NCBI GenBank assembly: GCA_951813255.1
Contig: OX638353.1
Location: forward strand, 2,725,501 to 2,789,500
DNA length: 64,000 nucleotides
DNA from: an uncultured Dehalococcoidia bacterium
Lineage (GTDB): Bacteria > Chloroflexota > Dehalococcoidia > Lucifugimonadales > JAAXIE01
Direction of reading: 5' to 3'
Shown: piece after piece, positions 43,267-52,468 of the stretch
Layout: each line of letters starts with the position of its first letter
Numbering within the stretch: the first letter of the stretch is position 1
Program-made: the position numbers and the translations under genes
Notes under the pieces: model-generated
Seen by the model: the letters and a program-made list of their open reading frames with translations, nothing else
The model's database searches: none
Told to the model about the DNA's origin: nothing

Positions 43267-44499
43267 ATGGCGACCACCCAACAGAAGTTTAACGTTGGCG
43301 GGGTGATGCTGGACCAACCCTTCAAGATTCGAAGGCTAGGCCACTTTGGATTCAACACAAGCCACATGGATGAGGCAATCCATTTCTATCAGAACCTATT
43401 GGGCTTCAAGAGTTCCGATGTTTTGGACTTCAAGAGGATTCCGGGCATGGAGGAGACTCTGGCCCATGTAGATGACGGCCGTGGCTTCTTCTTCCATCAT
43501 GGCCACGACCACCACACCTTTGTGCTGTTCCCCAAGGCCGTGATGGACGCCTTCGCCCGTGGCGCCGCTGGCGGCGGTGGCGGCGGTGAGGTGACCATTA
43601 ACCAGATCACCTGGCAGACAGGCGCCTTGGAAGAGGTGGTGCATGGGGCCCACTACTTCCGTGAAAACAACATTCCCATCCAGCGCATCGGTCGTGACAT
43701 GCCCGGCAGTAATTGGCACGTCTATCCGGTAGACCCCGACGGCCATGTCAACGAACTGTACTACGGTATTGAACAGATAGGCTGGCTTGGTCGCAGCAAA
43801 CCGCGCGACATGTACTACCGGCGCTTCAACGAGGAGCCCTCTCTGCCCCAGATGTCAGAAGAGGACGAGGTGCGTGAAGCTCTGGACAAGGGCATTGATA
43901 TCTATGCCGGCCACCACTACCAGGAGACTTTGGAGGCAAAGTACGATGTCGAGGGCATCATGTTGCCTCGGCCCTTCGCCATCACCAAGATCGGTCCGGT
44001 CGACCTGTTTGTGGACGACCTTGACGCAGCTGTCACATTCTACCGCGATCACCTCGGCTTCAAGATCACCGAAGAGGACCAGTTCAACGGTCACCGTCTG
44101 GTGTTCCTCCGCAACGGCGCTGAGCACCACAGCCTTGCCCTGTTCCCCAAAGAATTGCGAGCAGAGCTAGGTTGCGCTTCAGATACCAGCAGTGCCTCCT
44201 TCGGCATTGAGGTTGCCACCTACACCCAGTTGCGCAACGCAGTGAGCTTCCTGAAGGAGAATGGCGTCGAATTCAAGGAGATGCCTTCGGAACTGCATCC
44301 GGGCGTGGACTATGCTGTTTACGCCAAGGACCCCGACGGACACCTGGTGCAGCTCTACTACTATATGGAGCAGCTGGGTTGGGACGAGCAGCCTCGTCCG
44401 AAGAGCATGCGCCGCGTCGTCAATGGCGAGTGGCCCGATGTTTTGGAGCCAATGTCTGACACCTACGTGGACCAGGTGTACCAAGGTCCGCTGGGCTAG
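43267..44499 (+). CDS. two-domain VOC/extradiol dioxygenase-like protein
   Basis: The 410-residue protein has two VOC units (residues about 20-185 and 240-395). The first starts IRRLGHFGFNTSHMDEAIHFYQNLLGF. The second starts ITKIGPVDLFVDDLDAAVTFYRDHLGF and ends DYAVYAKDPDGHLVQLYYYMEQ. Each ends in a DPDGH and Glu/Tyr strand; the first unit has a His at its start and the second a Gly-Pro-Val instead, so only the first keeps the usual first ligand. A Gly-rich stretch (GAAGGGGGGE) lies in domain one. AAGGAG fixes the start. Confidence 0.88.
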   Translation: MATTQQKFNVGGVMLDQPFKIRRLGHFGFNTSHMDEAIHFYQNLLGFKSSDVLDFKRIPGMEETLAHVDDGRGFFFHHGHDHHTFVLFPKAVMDAFARGAAGGGGGGEVTINQITWQTGALEEVVHGAHYFRENNIPIQRIGRDMPGSNWHVYPVDPDGHVNELYYGIEQIGWLGRSKPRDMYYRRFNEEPSLPQMSEEDEVREALDKGIDIYAGHHYQETLEAKYDVEGIMLPRPFAITKIGPVDLFVDDLDAAVTFYRDHLGFKITEEDQFNGHRLVFLRNGAEHHSLALFPKELRAELGCASDTSSASFGIEVATYTQLRNAVSFLKENGVEFKEMPSELHPGVDYAVYAKDPDGHLVQLYYYMEQLGWDEQPRPKSMRRVVNGEWPDVLEPMSDTYVDQVYQGPLG

Positions 44500-44520
44500 A
44501 CTGCCTGTTACTGGATATGA

Positions 44521-44548
44521 AGAGGCCCCGGCAAATGCCGGGGCCTCT
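44521..44548 (+). terminator. intrinsic terminator after the VOC gene
   Basis: A perfect 13-bp stem (AGAGGCCCCGGCA and its complement) with a two-base loop is followed by TTCTTTC. It lies between convergent genes and can serve both. Confidence 0.9.
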
Positions 44549-44575
44549 TTCTTTCACTCTTGTTGGGATCGGGTC

Positions 44576-45571
44576 TTAGTTGGGGACCCAAGCGGCGCAG
44601 CGAATTTCGCTGAACTCTCTGTCCACCTTGTTCCAGGAATCGCCCGAGTTGTTGCTGACGAACACTTGGCCGTAGTGGCTGAAAGTGACCACGCGGTCGG
44701 GGTCGGCAGCATTCATGCCGAAAGCCCACATAGGGGTGTTGGGGACGCAGGGCAGGGGCAGGGTCTCCCAAGATTCACCCAAGTCAGAGGACCGCTGGAC
44801 CGTGCCAGTCTGTCCGATCGCAGCGTCCCCGTTGCCAACGAATATCACGTTGGGGTCGTCGGCCTTGAGAGCGATGTTGCGGCAGTAGCGCATTGGGAAG
44901 TGCTCCTGCACGCCGAGGGGACGCCAGCTGCGTCCGTTGTCGGTGCCTAGGAACAGCTCTTGGGGAGTGCTCACGATAACTGTGCTGGGGGAGCCGGGAC
45001 TCACCACAACGCCGTGGATGTCGGGGTCGTTGAGTTCCAAGCCCATGGTGCCGGGCTCCATGGCCGCACCGGTCTTGGCCCAAGTATAGCCACCGTCGGT
45101 GCTGACTCGTACCCCGTCCACCTCGGCCCCGGCCCAGACTATCTGGGGGTTGGTAGGGTCGATGGCCATGGCCAGCACTCGCGGCCACCGCACATTGGCG
45201 CACTCCGGTGCGAAGTCAGCAGAGGTCTTGTCCCAATGGGCGCCACCGTCTCGGGAGCGGAAGATGGCGCCTGGCCGGCATCCTGCAAACACGTTGCTGG
45301 AGTTTGTGGGGTCGACAGCTACGGACCAGATGGCATACTGATCCATCGGGGCCTCGATGTGCTCGAAGCTGCGACCGCCGTTGTCGCTGCGATAGAGGCC
45401 GTCGTTGGCTCCGGCAAAAATCACATTGTCGTTCTGAGGGTCGGAGGTAATGGCAAAAACGCTGGTCTCATTCCAGATCCCTGGGGGCCGGGTCCAGCTA
45501 TCGCCACCATCGTCGCTATACCAGATACCGGTTCCCACGGTACCTAACAGCACGCTGAAGTCATTGCTCAT
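44576..45571 (-). CDS. YCF48/BNR-type beta-propeller protein
   Basis: The 331-residue protein is a run of about six BNR-like repeats: GIWYSDDGGDSW, GLYRSDNGGRSF, AIFRSRDGGAHW, GVRVSTDGGYTW, LFLGTDNGRSW and VQRSSDLGESW. Each has the S-x-D-x-G-x-x-W Asp-box. This makes a sialidase-like propeller, but no catalytic residues are evident. No signal peptide is seen. The ATG at 45571 follows AGGAG. Function unknown. Confidence 0.85.
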   Translation of the reverse strand: MSNDFSVLLGTVGTGIWYSDDGGDSWTRPPGIWNETSVFAITSDPQNDNVIFAGANDGLYRSDNGGRSFEHIEAPMDQYAIWSVAVDPTNSSNVFAGCRPGAIFRSRDGGAHWDKTSADFAPECANVRWPRVLAMAIDPTNPQIVWAGAEVDGVRVSTDGGYTWAKTGAAMEPGTMGLELNDPDIHGVVVSPGSPSTVIVSTPQELFLGTDNGRSWRPLGVQEHFPMRYCRNIALKADDPNVIFVGNGDAAIGQTGTVQRSSDLGESWETLPLPCVPNTPMWAFGMNAADPDRVVTFSHYGQVFVSNNSGDSWNKVDREFSEIRCAAWVPN

Positions 45572-45695
45572 AGTCACACTCTCCTACTTTTGTGGGCCTT
45601 ATCGTGTGGCCGGGTCCTTTCCGTGACTTGCGCTCATTATCCCCTAGCATGGCTGAGTGTCAACTGCGCTATTTCCTGGGACGCCTGTACTCCGG

Positions 45696-46628
45696 TTACC
45701 GCACCAAGGGTCCAATGCGCTCTTCCAAGGTAAAGTTGGGCCAAGGCTCGCGCGATGCTACTACCTTGTTGCGGAGCACCCCGATGCGCTCGATCTCCAA
45801 CTCGATGGTGTCACCGTCCTTGATCTCCTTGTGGCCGGCGAATGTGCCTAGGGAGATCACATCTCCCGCCTCCATTTTGGTGTAGTCGGAGCAGTAGGCC
45901 AGCACGTCATAGGTGTCGAATATCATGCTGCCGGAGTTATCGCGGCGGCGCATCTGGCCGTTGACCCGGACCTCCATGGCGAGGTTGGCCGGGTCGGGTA
46001 TCTCTTTCTTGGTGACGACCCACGGTCCAATGGGGCAGTAGGTGTCAAAGTTCTTGGCATAGGCATAGGGCTGGCCCATCTGACCCCGCTGGCGTTGCCG
46101 GTCACGCGCTGAAACGTCGTTGCAGATGGTGTAGCCGAAGACGTAGTCGGGGGCTTGGGAGGGACGAATGTGACGGCAGTCACGGCTCACTACCACACCC
46201 AGTTCGATTTCCTCATCGACCAGTTGTGGGAAAGGAGGGAGAACGATTTCGCCTTCGTGGGCCAGCATGTTGGAGCCGTACTTGGCGAACACTATGGGCT
46301 CTTGGAAGAACGAAAGGCCCGTTTCGTCGATATGCTCTTGGAAGTTCAGCGCCAAGGCTAGAATCTTGGGCGGGCGGATGATGGGTGGCATCCACGTAAA
46401 GTCGGACACGAGGTAGTGACGCAGGTTGCCATTGCTCCGCAACCGGTCCAGACACTCCTCGCCGATGGTATCTATGTCGATGCCGGACTGAATGATGTGC
46501 AGGACGGAGTCAGCTTCGCGGACGCTCGGGTGAGTGGCGTTGACGGCACGGGTCAGATTGATGATACCTTCGTCAACAGCAGCGCCTACGCTGGTTACGC
46601 CATCTTTTTCGTAGGAGAGCAGCTTCAC
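45696..46628 (-). CDS. fumarylacetoacetate hydrolase-family protein
   Basis: The 310-residue enzyme has the FAH C-domain: PKILALALNFQEHIDETG, FAKYGSNMLAHEGEIVLPPF, LVDEEIELGVVVSRDCRHI, FGYTICNDVSARDRQRQRG and the metal site Glu-x-Glu (EIELGVV). The GTG start has AGGAGG eight bases upstream. Such enzymes cut or isomerise acylpyruvates in aromatic compound breakdown. The substrate is unknown. Confidence 0.92.
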   Translation of the reverse strand: MKLLSYEKDGVTSVGAAVDEGIINLTRAVNATHPSVREADSVLHIIQSGIDIDTIGEECLDRLRSNGNLRHYLVSDFTWMPPIIRPPKILALALNFQEHIDETGLSFFQEPIVFAKYGSNMLAHEGEIVLPPFPQLVDEEIELGVVVSRDCRHIRPSQAPDYVFGYTICNDVSARDRQRQRGQMGQPYAYAKNFDTYCPIGPWVVTKKEIPDPANLAMEVRVNGQMRRRDNSGSMIFDTYDVLAYCSDYTKMEAGDVISLGTFAGHKEIKDGDTIELEIERIGVLRNKVVASREPWPNFTLEERIGPLVR

Positions 46629-47018
46629 GTCTTCTACCTCCTTCGAAGGCCGAGTACCCATTCTCCTGTGAGGATGGCGGCCAGTGCTCGACTGGCATTG
46701 CGGGGTGGCCCTCGATACCAATATGGGGCTTCTTCTTGAAATCATAAGTTGCGCTCAGATGCTTTGCAACTTGGAGGCTGACCGAAGACTTGCGATAGTA
46801 TGGGCACCTATTGATTCGGTTGATCCGAGTGTTGTGCCTATTTCGGTCTGCCCGTAAAAGCCCTACTGGTGTTCATCCTGGTATTCATCTGCGGCAGCTC
46901 GCTTATAATCCGCACGGGGTCGCAGCCGGAGCCGGTCAAGCGGGAAACCCGGCTGTAGCGCTTCGTCGACGATTGGCTGACACCGCTGTTTTTCTTCTCC
47001 AGGGAGGAGGACTCGCGC
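46629..47018 (+). other. intergenic region with a degenerate hydrophobic reading frame
   Basis: A 44-codon frame (46824-46958) reads KALLVFILVFICGSSLII, a membrane-like stretch, but has no start codon before it. It may be the remains of a small membrane protein like the one at 47019. Confidence 0.4.
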
Positions 47019-47129
47019 ATGCCGTCCGGGATATGGAAGCTGAAATTCAGGGTGACCGTTCTGGGGATGGTTCTGGTCGTCCTTGGAATTACCATGCAGT
47101 TTGCCGGAGTGCTTGCCACGCCAGCATAG
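47019..47129 (+). CDS. 36-residue single-helix membrane peptide
   Basis: The ATG lies nine bases after GGAGGAGG, a very strong Shine-Dalgarno. The peptide starts with MPSGIWKLKFR, then a helix of about 20 hydrophobic residues (VTVLGMVLVVLGI), and ends ATPA. The basic N-terminus suggests it stays inside. It is about 500 bases upstream of nirK. No family recognised. Confidence 0.55.
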   Translation: MPSGIWKLKFRVTVLGMVLVVLGITMQFAGVLATPA

Positions 47130-47628
47130 AGGGGGAGGCTGCCACGGCTTGAACGTTGTTGGATTGACTTGCCTCCTGATACACATTGAGCGCCTGGAGG
47201 GAGCATAGGGCGACGACCGGCCCGTTGTGCGGCTGCAGGGTGAATGGGGCGCTGGTAACGACTCGGTGCGTTCGAACGCGAGACGCCAAGGGGCTGATTC
47301 AGCTGATGTCGGTTAGAAAACAGTAATGCGAATGCCCCTCCAGATTACACCAATGTTAGGAAAAGTAGTTACGCTAGGGACTCAACGACAACGGCAGGGC
47401 GAGACATGGGATGAGCGACCCCAGTTTCTCGGAAAGCGAAGCCGTTGGCCCACAGCATTCACGGAGCTAGGTTCAGGGACGCGGTCGGTCACGAGAACGC
47501 GCGAGCAAGGGAGTACATGAAGAGTCGCTCGACGGACCATTGAACAGCGAGGTGGTGTGCATTAAGGACACGGTAGTGCAGCTTATGGCGACACAGATTC
47601 CCCAATAACCCGGGGAGGTATCCAAGTG
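47130..47628 (+). other. intergenic region before the nitrite reductase gene
   Basis: No supported gene is seen in these 500 bases. Short frames on both strands lack signals and family features. The nirK Shine-Dalgarno (GGGGAGGT) is at the end. Confidence 0.4.
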
Positions 47629-48786
47629 ATGGTGAAGATGGTAGCACGCAAGCCGGAACGTCTGTCAACCATGGGGGTAGCCGTACTTGTAGTGGTCCTG
47701 TCTCTCTCCGTTGGTGCCGCGTCGTGCGCGGGTGAACAGGCCCCGGGGTACTTGGCCAGCCCCACCGTATGGGAGCCCGAAGACGTGTCCGGCCTAGTCA
47801 GCGTTACCCAGGAACTAGTGCCTCCACCGGGCATGCCGCGCCACACCCAGACCTACCTCGGTCGGCCCAGGGTGGTGAAGATACGGATGGAGATAGAAGA
47901 GAAGGAGATCGAAATAGCCCCGGGAGTCTTCATCTGGGCCTTCACTTTCAATGGCACGGTACCCGGGCCTCTGGTGGTGGTGCATGAGGGCGACTACGTG
48001 GAGCTAACCCTAGTCAACCCCGCCACCAGCGAACTGCTGCACAATATAGACTTCCACGCTTCCATCGGCGCCCTCGGCGGCGGGACACTCACCCACGTGG
48101 CCCCCGGCCAGGAGACGGTGCTGCGCTTTCGCGCCATCAAACCCGGCGTCTTCGTCTACCACTGCGCGCCTGGGGGCACCATGGTGCCTTGGCACGTGGT
48201 CCACGGTATGAACGGGGCCATCATGGTGTTGCCCCGTGAAGGTTTGAAGGACCCGGCGGGCAACCCTGTGGTCTACGACCGCGCCTACTATATCGGAGAA
48301 CAGGACTATTACGTCCCACGTGACGAGGGCGGCGAGTTCAAGCGCTACGACAGCCCGGCAGCCTCCCTAGGCGATGACCTGGAAGCCATGCGGACACTTA
48401 CCCCCAGCCACATCGTGTTCAACGGGGTCACTGGGGCGCTTCAGGGCGATGGCAAGCTCACCGCCGACGTGGGCGAGAACGTCCTTATCGTCCACTCGCA
48501 GGCCAACCGTCAGTCCTATCCCCACCTGATTGGAGGGCATGGGGACTACGTTTGGGAGCGGGGTTCCTTCAACAATCCACCAGCCATCGACCTGGAGACA
48601 TGGGACATCGCTGCCGGCTCAGCGGCGGCTTCTATACACACCATTCGTCAGCCGGGCACCTACGTGTACCTGTCCCACAATCTCATAGAGGCCTTTGCCT
48701 ACGATGCGAAGGCCATTCTGGAGGCGGAGGGCGATTGGAACGACGACCTGATGGAGCAGGTCAGGCCACCTGCGGGTCTCCGGTAA
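47629..48786 (+). CDS. nirK: copper-containing nitrite reductase (NirK-like), likely lipoprotein or secreted
   Basis: The 385-residue protein has two cupredoxin domains. The type 1 copper ligands are in [10 protein letters not shown] and [29 protein letters not shown] (His, Cys, His, Met). Type 2 ligands fit His in DFHAS, His in YHC and His in [11 protein letters not shown]. The active-site Asp (NID) and His (HLIGGHGDY) are present. It reduces nitrite to NO outside the membrane. The signal peptide ends SVGAASCAG, which may be a lipobox. Start ATG follows GGGGAGGT. Confidence 0.9.
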   Translation: MVKMVARKPERLSTMGVAVLVVVLSLSVGAASCAGEQAPGYLASPTVWEPEDVSGLVSVTQELVPPPGMPRHTQTYLGRPRVVKIRMEIEEKEIEIAPGVFIWAFTFNGTVPGPLVVVHEGDYVELTLVNPATSELLHNIDFHASIGALGGGTLTHVAPGQETVLRFRAIKPGVFVYHCAPGGTMVPWHVVHGMNGAIMVLPREGLKDPAGNPVVYDRAYYIGEQDYYVPRDEGGEFKRYDSPAASLGDDLEAMRTLTPSHIVFNGVTGALQGDGKLTADVGENVLIVHSQANRQSYPHLIGGHGDYVWERGSFNNPPAIDLETWDIAAGSAAASIHTIRQPGTYVYLSHNLIEAFAYDAKAILEAEGDWNDDLMEQVRPPAGLR

Positions 48787-49346
48787 GAGCACGGACTTGT
48801 GAGGGTGACTATGTTAGGGCGCTACTGGACTCTGAGATTGATTCGGAATAGGAACAAAGAGAGAGTTGATTCTCGCCGCAGCCCTGTAACCTGCTCTGCC
48901 TCCCGATACGTGTTCACGAAGATGTCGTTCCTCCCTATCTCCATGGCCGCCAGGGAACTGTCCTCGATTCCTTGGTCAATGGATTACTCATAAACAGGCT
49001 CCCCGAGATACTCCAAATCGTTGGCAGTGATTTTCCTGTCTTGCGCCTCCTCCGGCAGACCGTTCGGGAATTCCAGTTCCCGGGGTGTGGAAGTCAGGCC
49101 GATGTGCGTCGCTTCTGCGTCGCGGGTGGCACCGCCACGAGGCGGCGTAGGGATGGGCGCATATGGGGCTGGGGCCTCACGCCGTCAGTTCCTCCGTTGG
49201 GCCGCGGATGCTACGGGCGTGAAATCCGGGGGGGATAGAATAATGCGCCGTCATCGGCGCGGCGGGCATAGGTCGCATCAAGCACGGGCGTCGCGTCGAC
49301 CTTGACCCCGATTCACTCCCAATCAGCAGGACATAGAGGTAACGAG
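48787..49346 (+). other. intergenic region, nothing recognised
   Basis: No supported gene is seen. The last part (about 49150-49300) is very G/C-rich. The stretch 49302-49346 is open in frame with the next gene, so the start of that gene could lie here. Confidence 0.4.
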
Positions 49347-51752
49347 TTGGACCGACCGGACGAGCGAGACCGACGCATACAGGAGTTGGAAGAGCGCCTG
49401 TCGCGCCTGAGTGTGGCCAGCCTCCGCATCAACGAGAGCCTGGATTTCGACACGGTGTTGCAGGAGACAGTGGACGGCGCGCGGGTTTTGACGGCGTCCC
49501 GCTACGGGGCCATAACGGTCTTTGGAGAAGGCGGAAAGACGCCCGACTTCATCGTCTCCGGTCTGACCAGCGAGGAGCATCAGGGGCTGTGGGACATGCC
49601 CGAGGGAAGGGGATTCTTCGAGTATCTCAGCGGGCTTGAGGAGCCCCTGCGGGTTTCGGACATCGACAGCCACTTGGGAGGACTGGATATGCCCAGGTTC
49701 CTGCCCCCGGTGGCGGTGAGTTCCCTGCTGGTGGCTCCTATCCGTCACCAAGGGGTGGGGGTCGGCACGATCTACCTGGCCCATGAGGCTCGCGATCGGG
49801 AGTTCACCCGGGAGGACGAGGAGGTGCTCGTGCTCTTCGCTTCCCAGGCGGGGATGGCCATCGCCAACGCCCGCAGACATCGCGAGGAACGGCGGGCCAG
49901 GGCCGACCTGGAGACGTTGATTGACACCTCGCCGGTGGGAGTCGCGGTCTTCGACGCCAGGACGGGAGCGCCCGTGTCCTTCAACCGGGAGGCCTGGAGG
50001 ATGTTCGACAGCCTGCGGAATCCGGACCAGTCGCCGCAGCAGATGTTGGAGGTGTTGACCTTCAAGCGGGCCGATGGGCGGGTGGTCTCACTGCGGGAGA
50101 TACCCTTGGAACAGGTGCTGAGTGCAGGCGAGACAGTGCGCGCTGAGGAGATCGTCGTCTACGTCCCCGACGGCCGCAGCGTCACGGTCCTGCTCAACGC
50201 CACGCCCATTCTCTCCGACGAGGGGGCCGTCGAGTCGTTGGTCGTCAGCCTCCAGGACATGGCCGACGTCGAGGAGCAGGAGCGGTTGCGGACCGAGTTC
50301 CTGGCGATGGTGAGCCACGAACTGAGGACTCCCCTGACCTCCATCAAGGGTTCCGCCTCCACGATCATGGATGCGGGGACCGACCTCGACCCCGCCGTGG
50401 TCCGTCAGTTCGTCCGAATCATCAGCGACCAGGCCGAGCACATGAACGCCTTGGTCGCCGACCTTCTGGACGTGGCGCGCATCGAGACGGGCACGCTGCC
50501 GGTCGGTCCCGAACCCGCCGAGGTGGCCGTGCTGCTGGACAGAGCGAGGAATGGTTTCGCCAACTCGGGGGGCAAGAACAAGCTCGATATCGATATCGAG
50601 CCGGACCTGCCCCTGGTGATGGCGGACAGGCGGCGCATCGTCCAGGTGCTCGGCAACCTGCTGTCCAACTCAGCTCGGCACTCCCCGGAATCGTCCGTGA
50701 TCAGGGTGAGCGCGGTGCGGGACGGCGTTCACGTGGCGATCTCCGTGGCCGACGAGGGGCGGGGCATCTCAGCCGAGAGCCTGCGCGATCTGTTCCGCAA
50801 GTTCTCCAGGGCGCAATCCGAGGAGCAGGGAGGGGACACGGGGCTGGGCCTCGCCATCTGCAAGGGCATCGTGGAGGCGCACGGGGGCCGTATCTGGGCC
50901 GAGAGTGACGGCCCGGGAACGGGGTCCTGCTTCACCTTCACGCTTCCATCGATCGAGGACTCAGGGGGCGTCGCGGCCGGCAGACTCCCCTCGATATCGA
51001 CGCGACGTGAGCAGCACGTAAAGGAGCGTCTGCGCATCCTGGCGGTGGACGACGACGCCCAGGACCTCCGCTACATCCGCGACACCCTCGTCAAGTCAGG
51101 CTACGACGCGGTTGTGACCGGGGAGCCGGAGGAGGTGCTCCGTCTTGTGGAGCAGGAGAGGCCGGAGCTTGTGCTGCTGGACCTGATGCTTCCGGGTACG
51201 GACGGCATAGAGCTGATGAAGGACATCCTCGATGTGGCCGACGTGCCGGTCATTTTCCTATCCGTTTACGGGCGGGAGGATCTCATCGCCAGGGCTTTCG
51301 ACATGGGAGCCGCCGATTACGTGGTCAAGCCCTTCTCGCCGACGGAGCTTTCAGCGAGGATCAGGGCAACCCAGCGCCGGAGGGCGGTCGCAGAGCCGTT
51401 GGAGCCGTACGTGCTGGGCGACTTGACGGTCGACTATGCCGGGCGCAGGGTGCTCCTAGCTGGTCGTCCCCTGCATCTCACGCCGACTGAGTACCGGGTA
51501 GTGGCCGAACTATCGGCCAACTCCGGGCGGGTGCTTACCTACGCGCGTCTCCTGGACCGGGTCTGGGGAGAGAAGAACGAAGGGGACGTGCGGCCCATGC
51601 GTACCATCGTCGGCAAACTCCGCCGCAAGCTGGGCGACGATGGCGACAACCCCACCTACATCCTCACGGAGACCAGAGTCGGCTACTGGATGCCGGAGAG
51701 GGAGGGGCCAAGTGGGGAATCCCGGCGGCTAACTAGGCCTCCAGTGTCATAA
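49347..51752 (+). CDS. fused histidine kinase/response regulator with OmpR-type DNA-binding domain
   Basis: One chain of about 801 residues. A coiled coil (ERDRRIQELEERLSRL) starts it, then a GAF domain (SLDFDTVLQETVDGARVLTASRYGAITVFG), a PAS-like domain, HisKA with H-box AMVSHELRTPLTSIKG, and HATPase (N-box GNLLSNSARHSP, GGDTGLGLAICKG). A receiver follows (LAVDDDAQD, phospho-Asp in LLDLMLPG, Lys in YVVKPFSP), and last a winged helix (LTPTEYRVVAELSANSG and PTYILTETRVGYW). No membrane helices, so it is cytoplasmic. The TTG at 49347 follows AGAGGT; an earlier TTG at 49302 has no signal. Codon use is richer in GC than the neighbours. Confidence 0.9.
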   Translation: MDRPDERDRRIQELEERLSRLSVASLRINESLDFDTVLQETVDGARVLTASRYGAITVFGEGGKTPDFIVSGLTSEEHQGLWDMPEGRGFFEYLSGLEEPLRVSDIDSHLGGLDMPRFLPPVAVSSLLVAPIRHQGVGVGTIYLAHEARDREFTREDEEVLVLFASQAGMAIANARRHREERRARADLETLIDTSPVGVAVFDARTGAPVSFNREAWRMFDSLRNPDQSPQQMLEVLTFKRADGRVVSLREIPLEQVLSAGETVRAEEIVVYVPDGRSVTVLLNATPILSDEGAVESLVVSLQDMADVEEQERLRTEFLAMVSHELRTPLTSIKGSASTIMDAGTDLDPAVVRQFVRIISDQAEHMNALVADLLDVARIETGTLPVGPEPAEVAVLLDRARNGFANSGGKNKLDIDIEPDLPLVMADRRRIVQVLGNLLSNSARHSPESSVIRVSAVRDGVHVAISVADEGRGISAESLRDLFRKFSRAQSEEQGGDTGLGLAICKGIVEAHGGRIWAESDGPGTGSCFTFTLPSIEDSGGVAAGRLPSISTRREQHVKERLRILAVDDDAQDLRYIRDTLVKSGYDAVVTGEPEEVLRLVEQERPELVLLDLMLPGTDGIELMKDILDVADVPVIFLSVYGREDLIARAFDMGAADYVVKPFSPTELSARIRATQRRRAVAEPLEPYVLGDLTVDYAGRRVLLAGRPLHLTPTEYRVVAELSANSGRVLTYARLLDRVWGEKNEGDVRPMRTIVGKLRRKLGDDGDNPTYILTETRVGYWMPEREGPSGESRRLTRPPVS

Positions 51753-52047
51753 GTTGCGGTCCGAACGGGTGAGTGCTAAAGCTCTTATTGGGATCAAAGG
51801 GAGGGCAGAGACAAATGAGACCGATGCTGCGAAGCAATGCGCCGAGTTGGAGCCCGGCCACACTCCCTAGCCTGTATGACGGCGCGCCTGCCTGCCTTTC
51901 GGCTTAACCGCGCCTGGGGCGATTTGACGTGGAGATCAGGAAGAAACGGAAGCTACTACAGGAGAATCTACGCCCGGGAGGGGTTGTGCGAAGGGGGGTG
52001 TTCTCACGTCTGTCTCGGAGGGACGGGCAGAGGGATTATCTGATACT
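51753..52047 (+). other. intergenic region, nothing recognised
   Basis: No supported gene; a 68-codon frame here has no start signal or family features. Confidence 0.4.
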
Positions 52048-52248
52048 CTACCGGGGTAGCGCCTCCCGCTCCGTTAGGATGCAGCAATAGATTCGTGTCT
52101 TCTCCTTGGTTCCCGGTTCAGTCTCTTGGGCGGACCGGGAGCGGACATACTTACCGGATAAGGCCGCCCACAGAATAAGGCCGAGTACCAAAACCGCCAC
52201 CAACATCACTCCAAGGGAGTATTTCATCATCTCGATTGCCGTCATCAT
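52048..52248 (-). CDS. 66-residue single-helix membrane protein
   Basis: The ATG at 52248 (MMTAIEMMKYS) follows GGAGGAGG. One long helix (LGVMLVAVLVLGLILWAAL) is followed by a basic and then charged tail (SGKYVRSRSAQ). It lies between the giant surface-protein gene and the kinase/regulator. Function unknown. Confidence 0.6.
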   Translation of the reverse strand: MMTAIEMMKYSLGVMLVAVLVLGLILWAALSGKYVRSRSAQETEPGTKEKTRIYCCILTEREALPR

Positions 52249-52468
52249 CACGTGCCTCCTCCGAATCTGAGCAAGTAACCGAGCCACCTGCTTCAGTTTG
52301 CTCTTGTGACCTCTCGGGTTCCTCCCCTTTGTTGCCTGTTGGAATTGAGCACTACTCGTACGCGCTTGATCCAGCCACGGTAGGCCCATGACCAACTCAT
52401 AGTGTCGTACATACAGGCCGGTTAGGCCCTGAAAACCGGGCTAACCGGCCTGTACAGTAAGTTCTAAG

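Noticed and set aside
51837-52043. 68-codon ORF after the fused kinase/regulator gene
   Set aside because: No start signal and no protein-like pattern.
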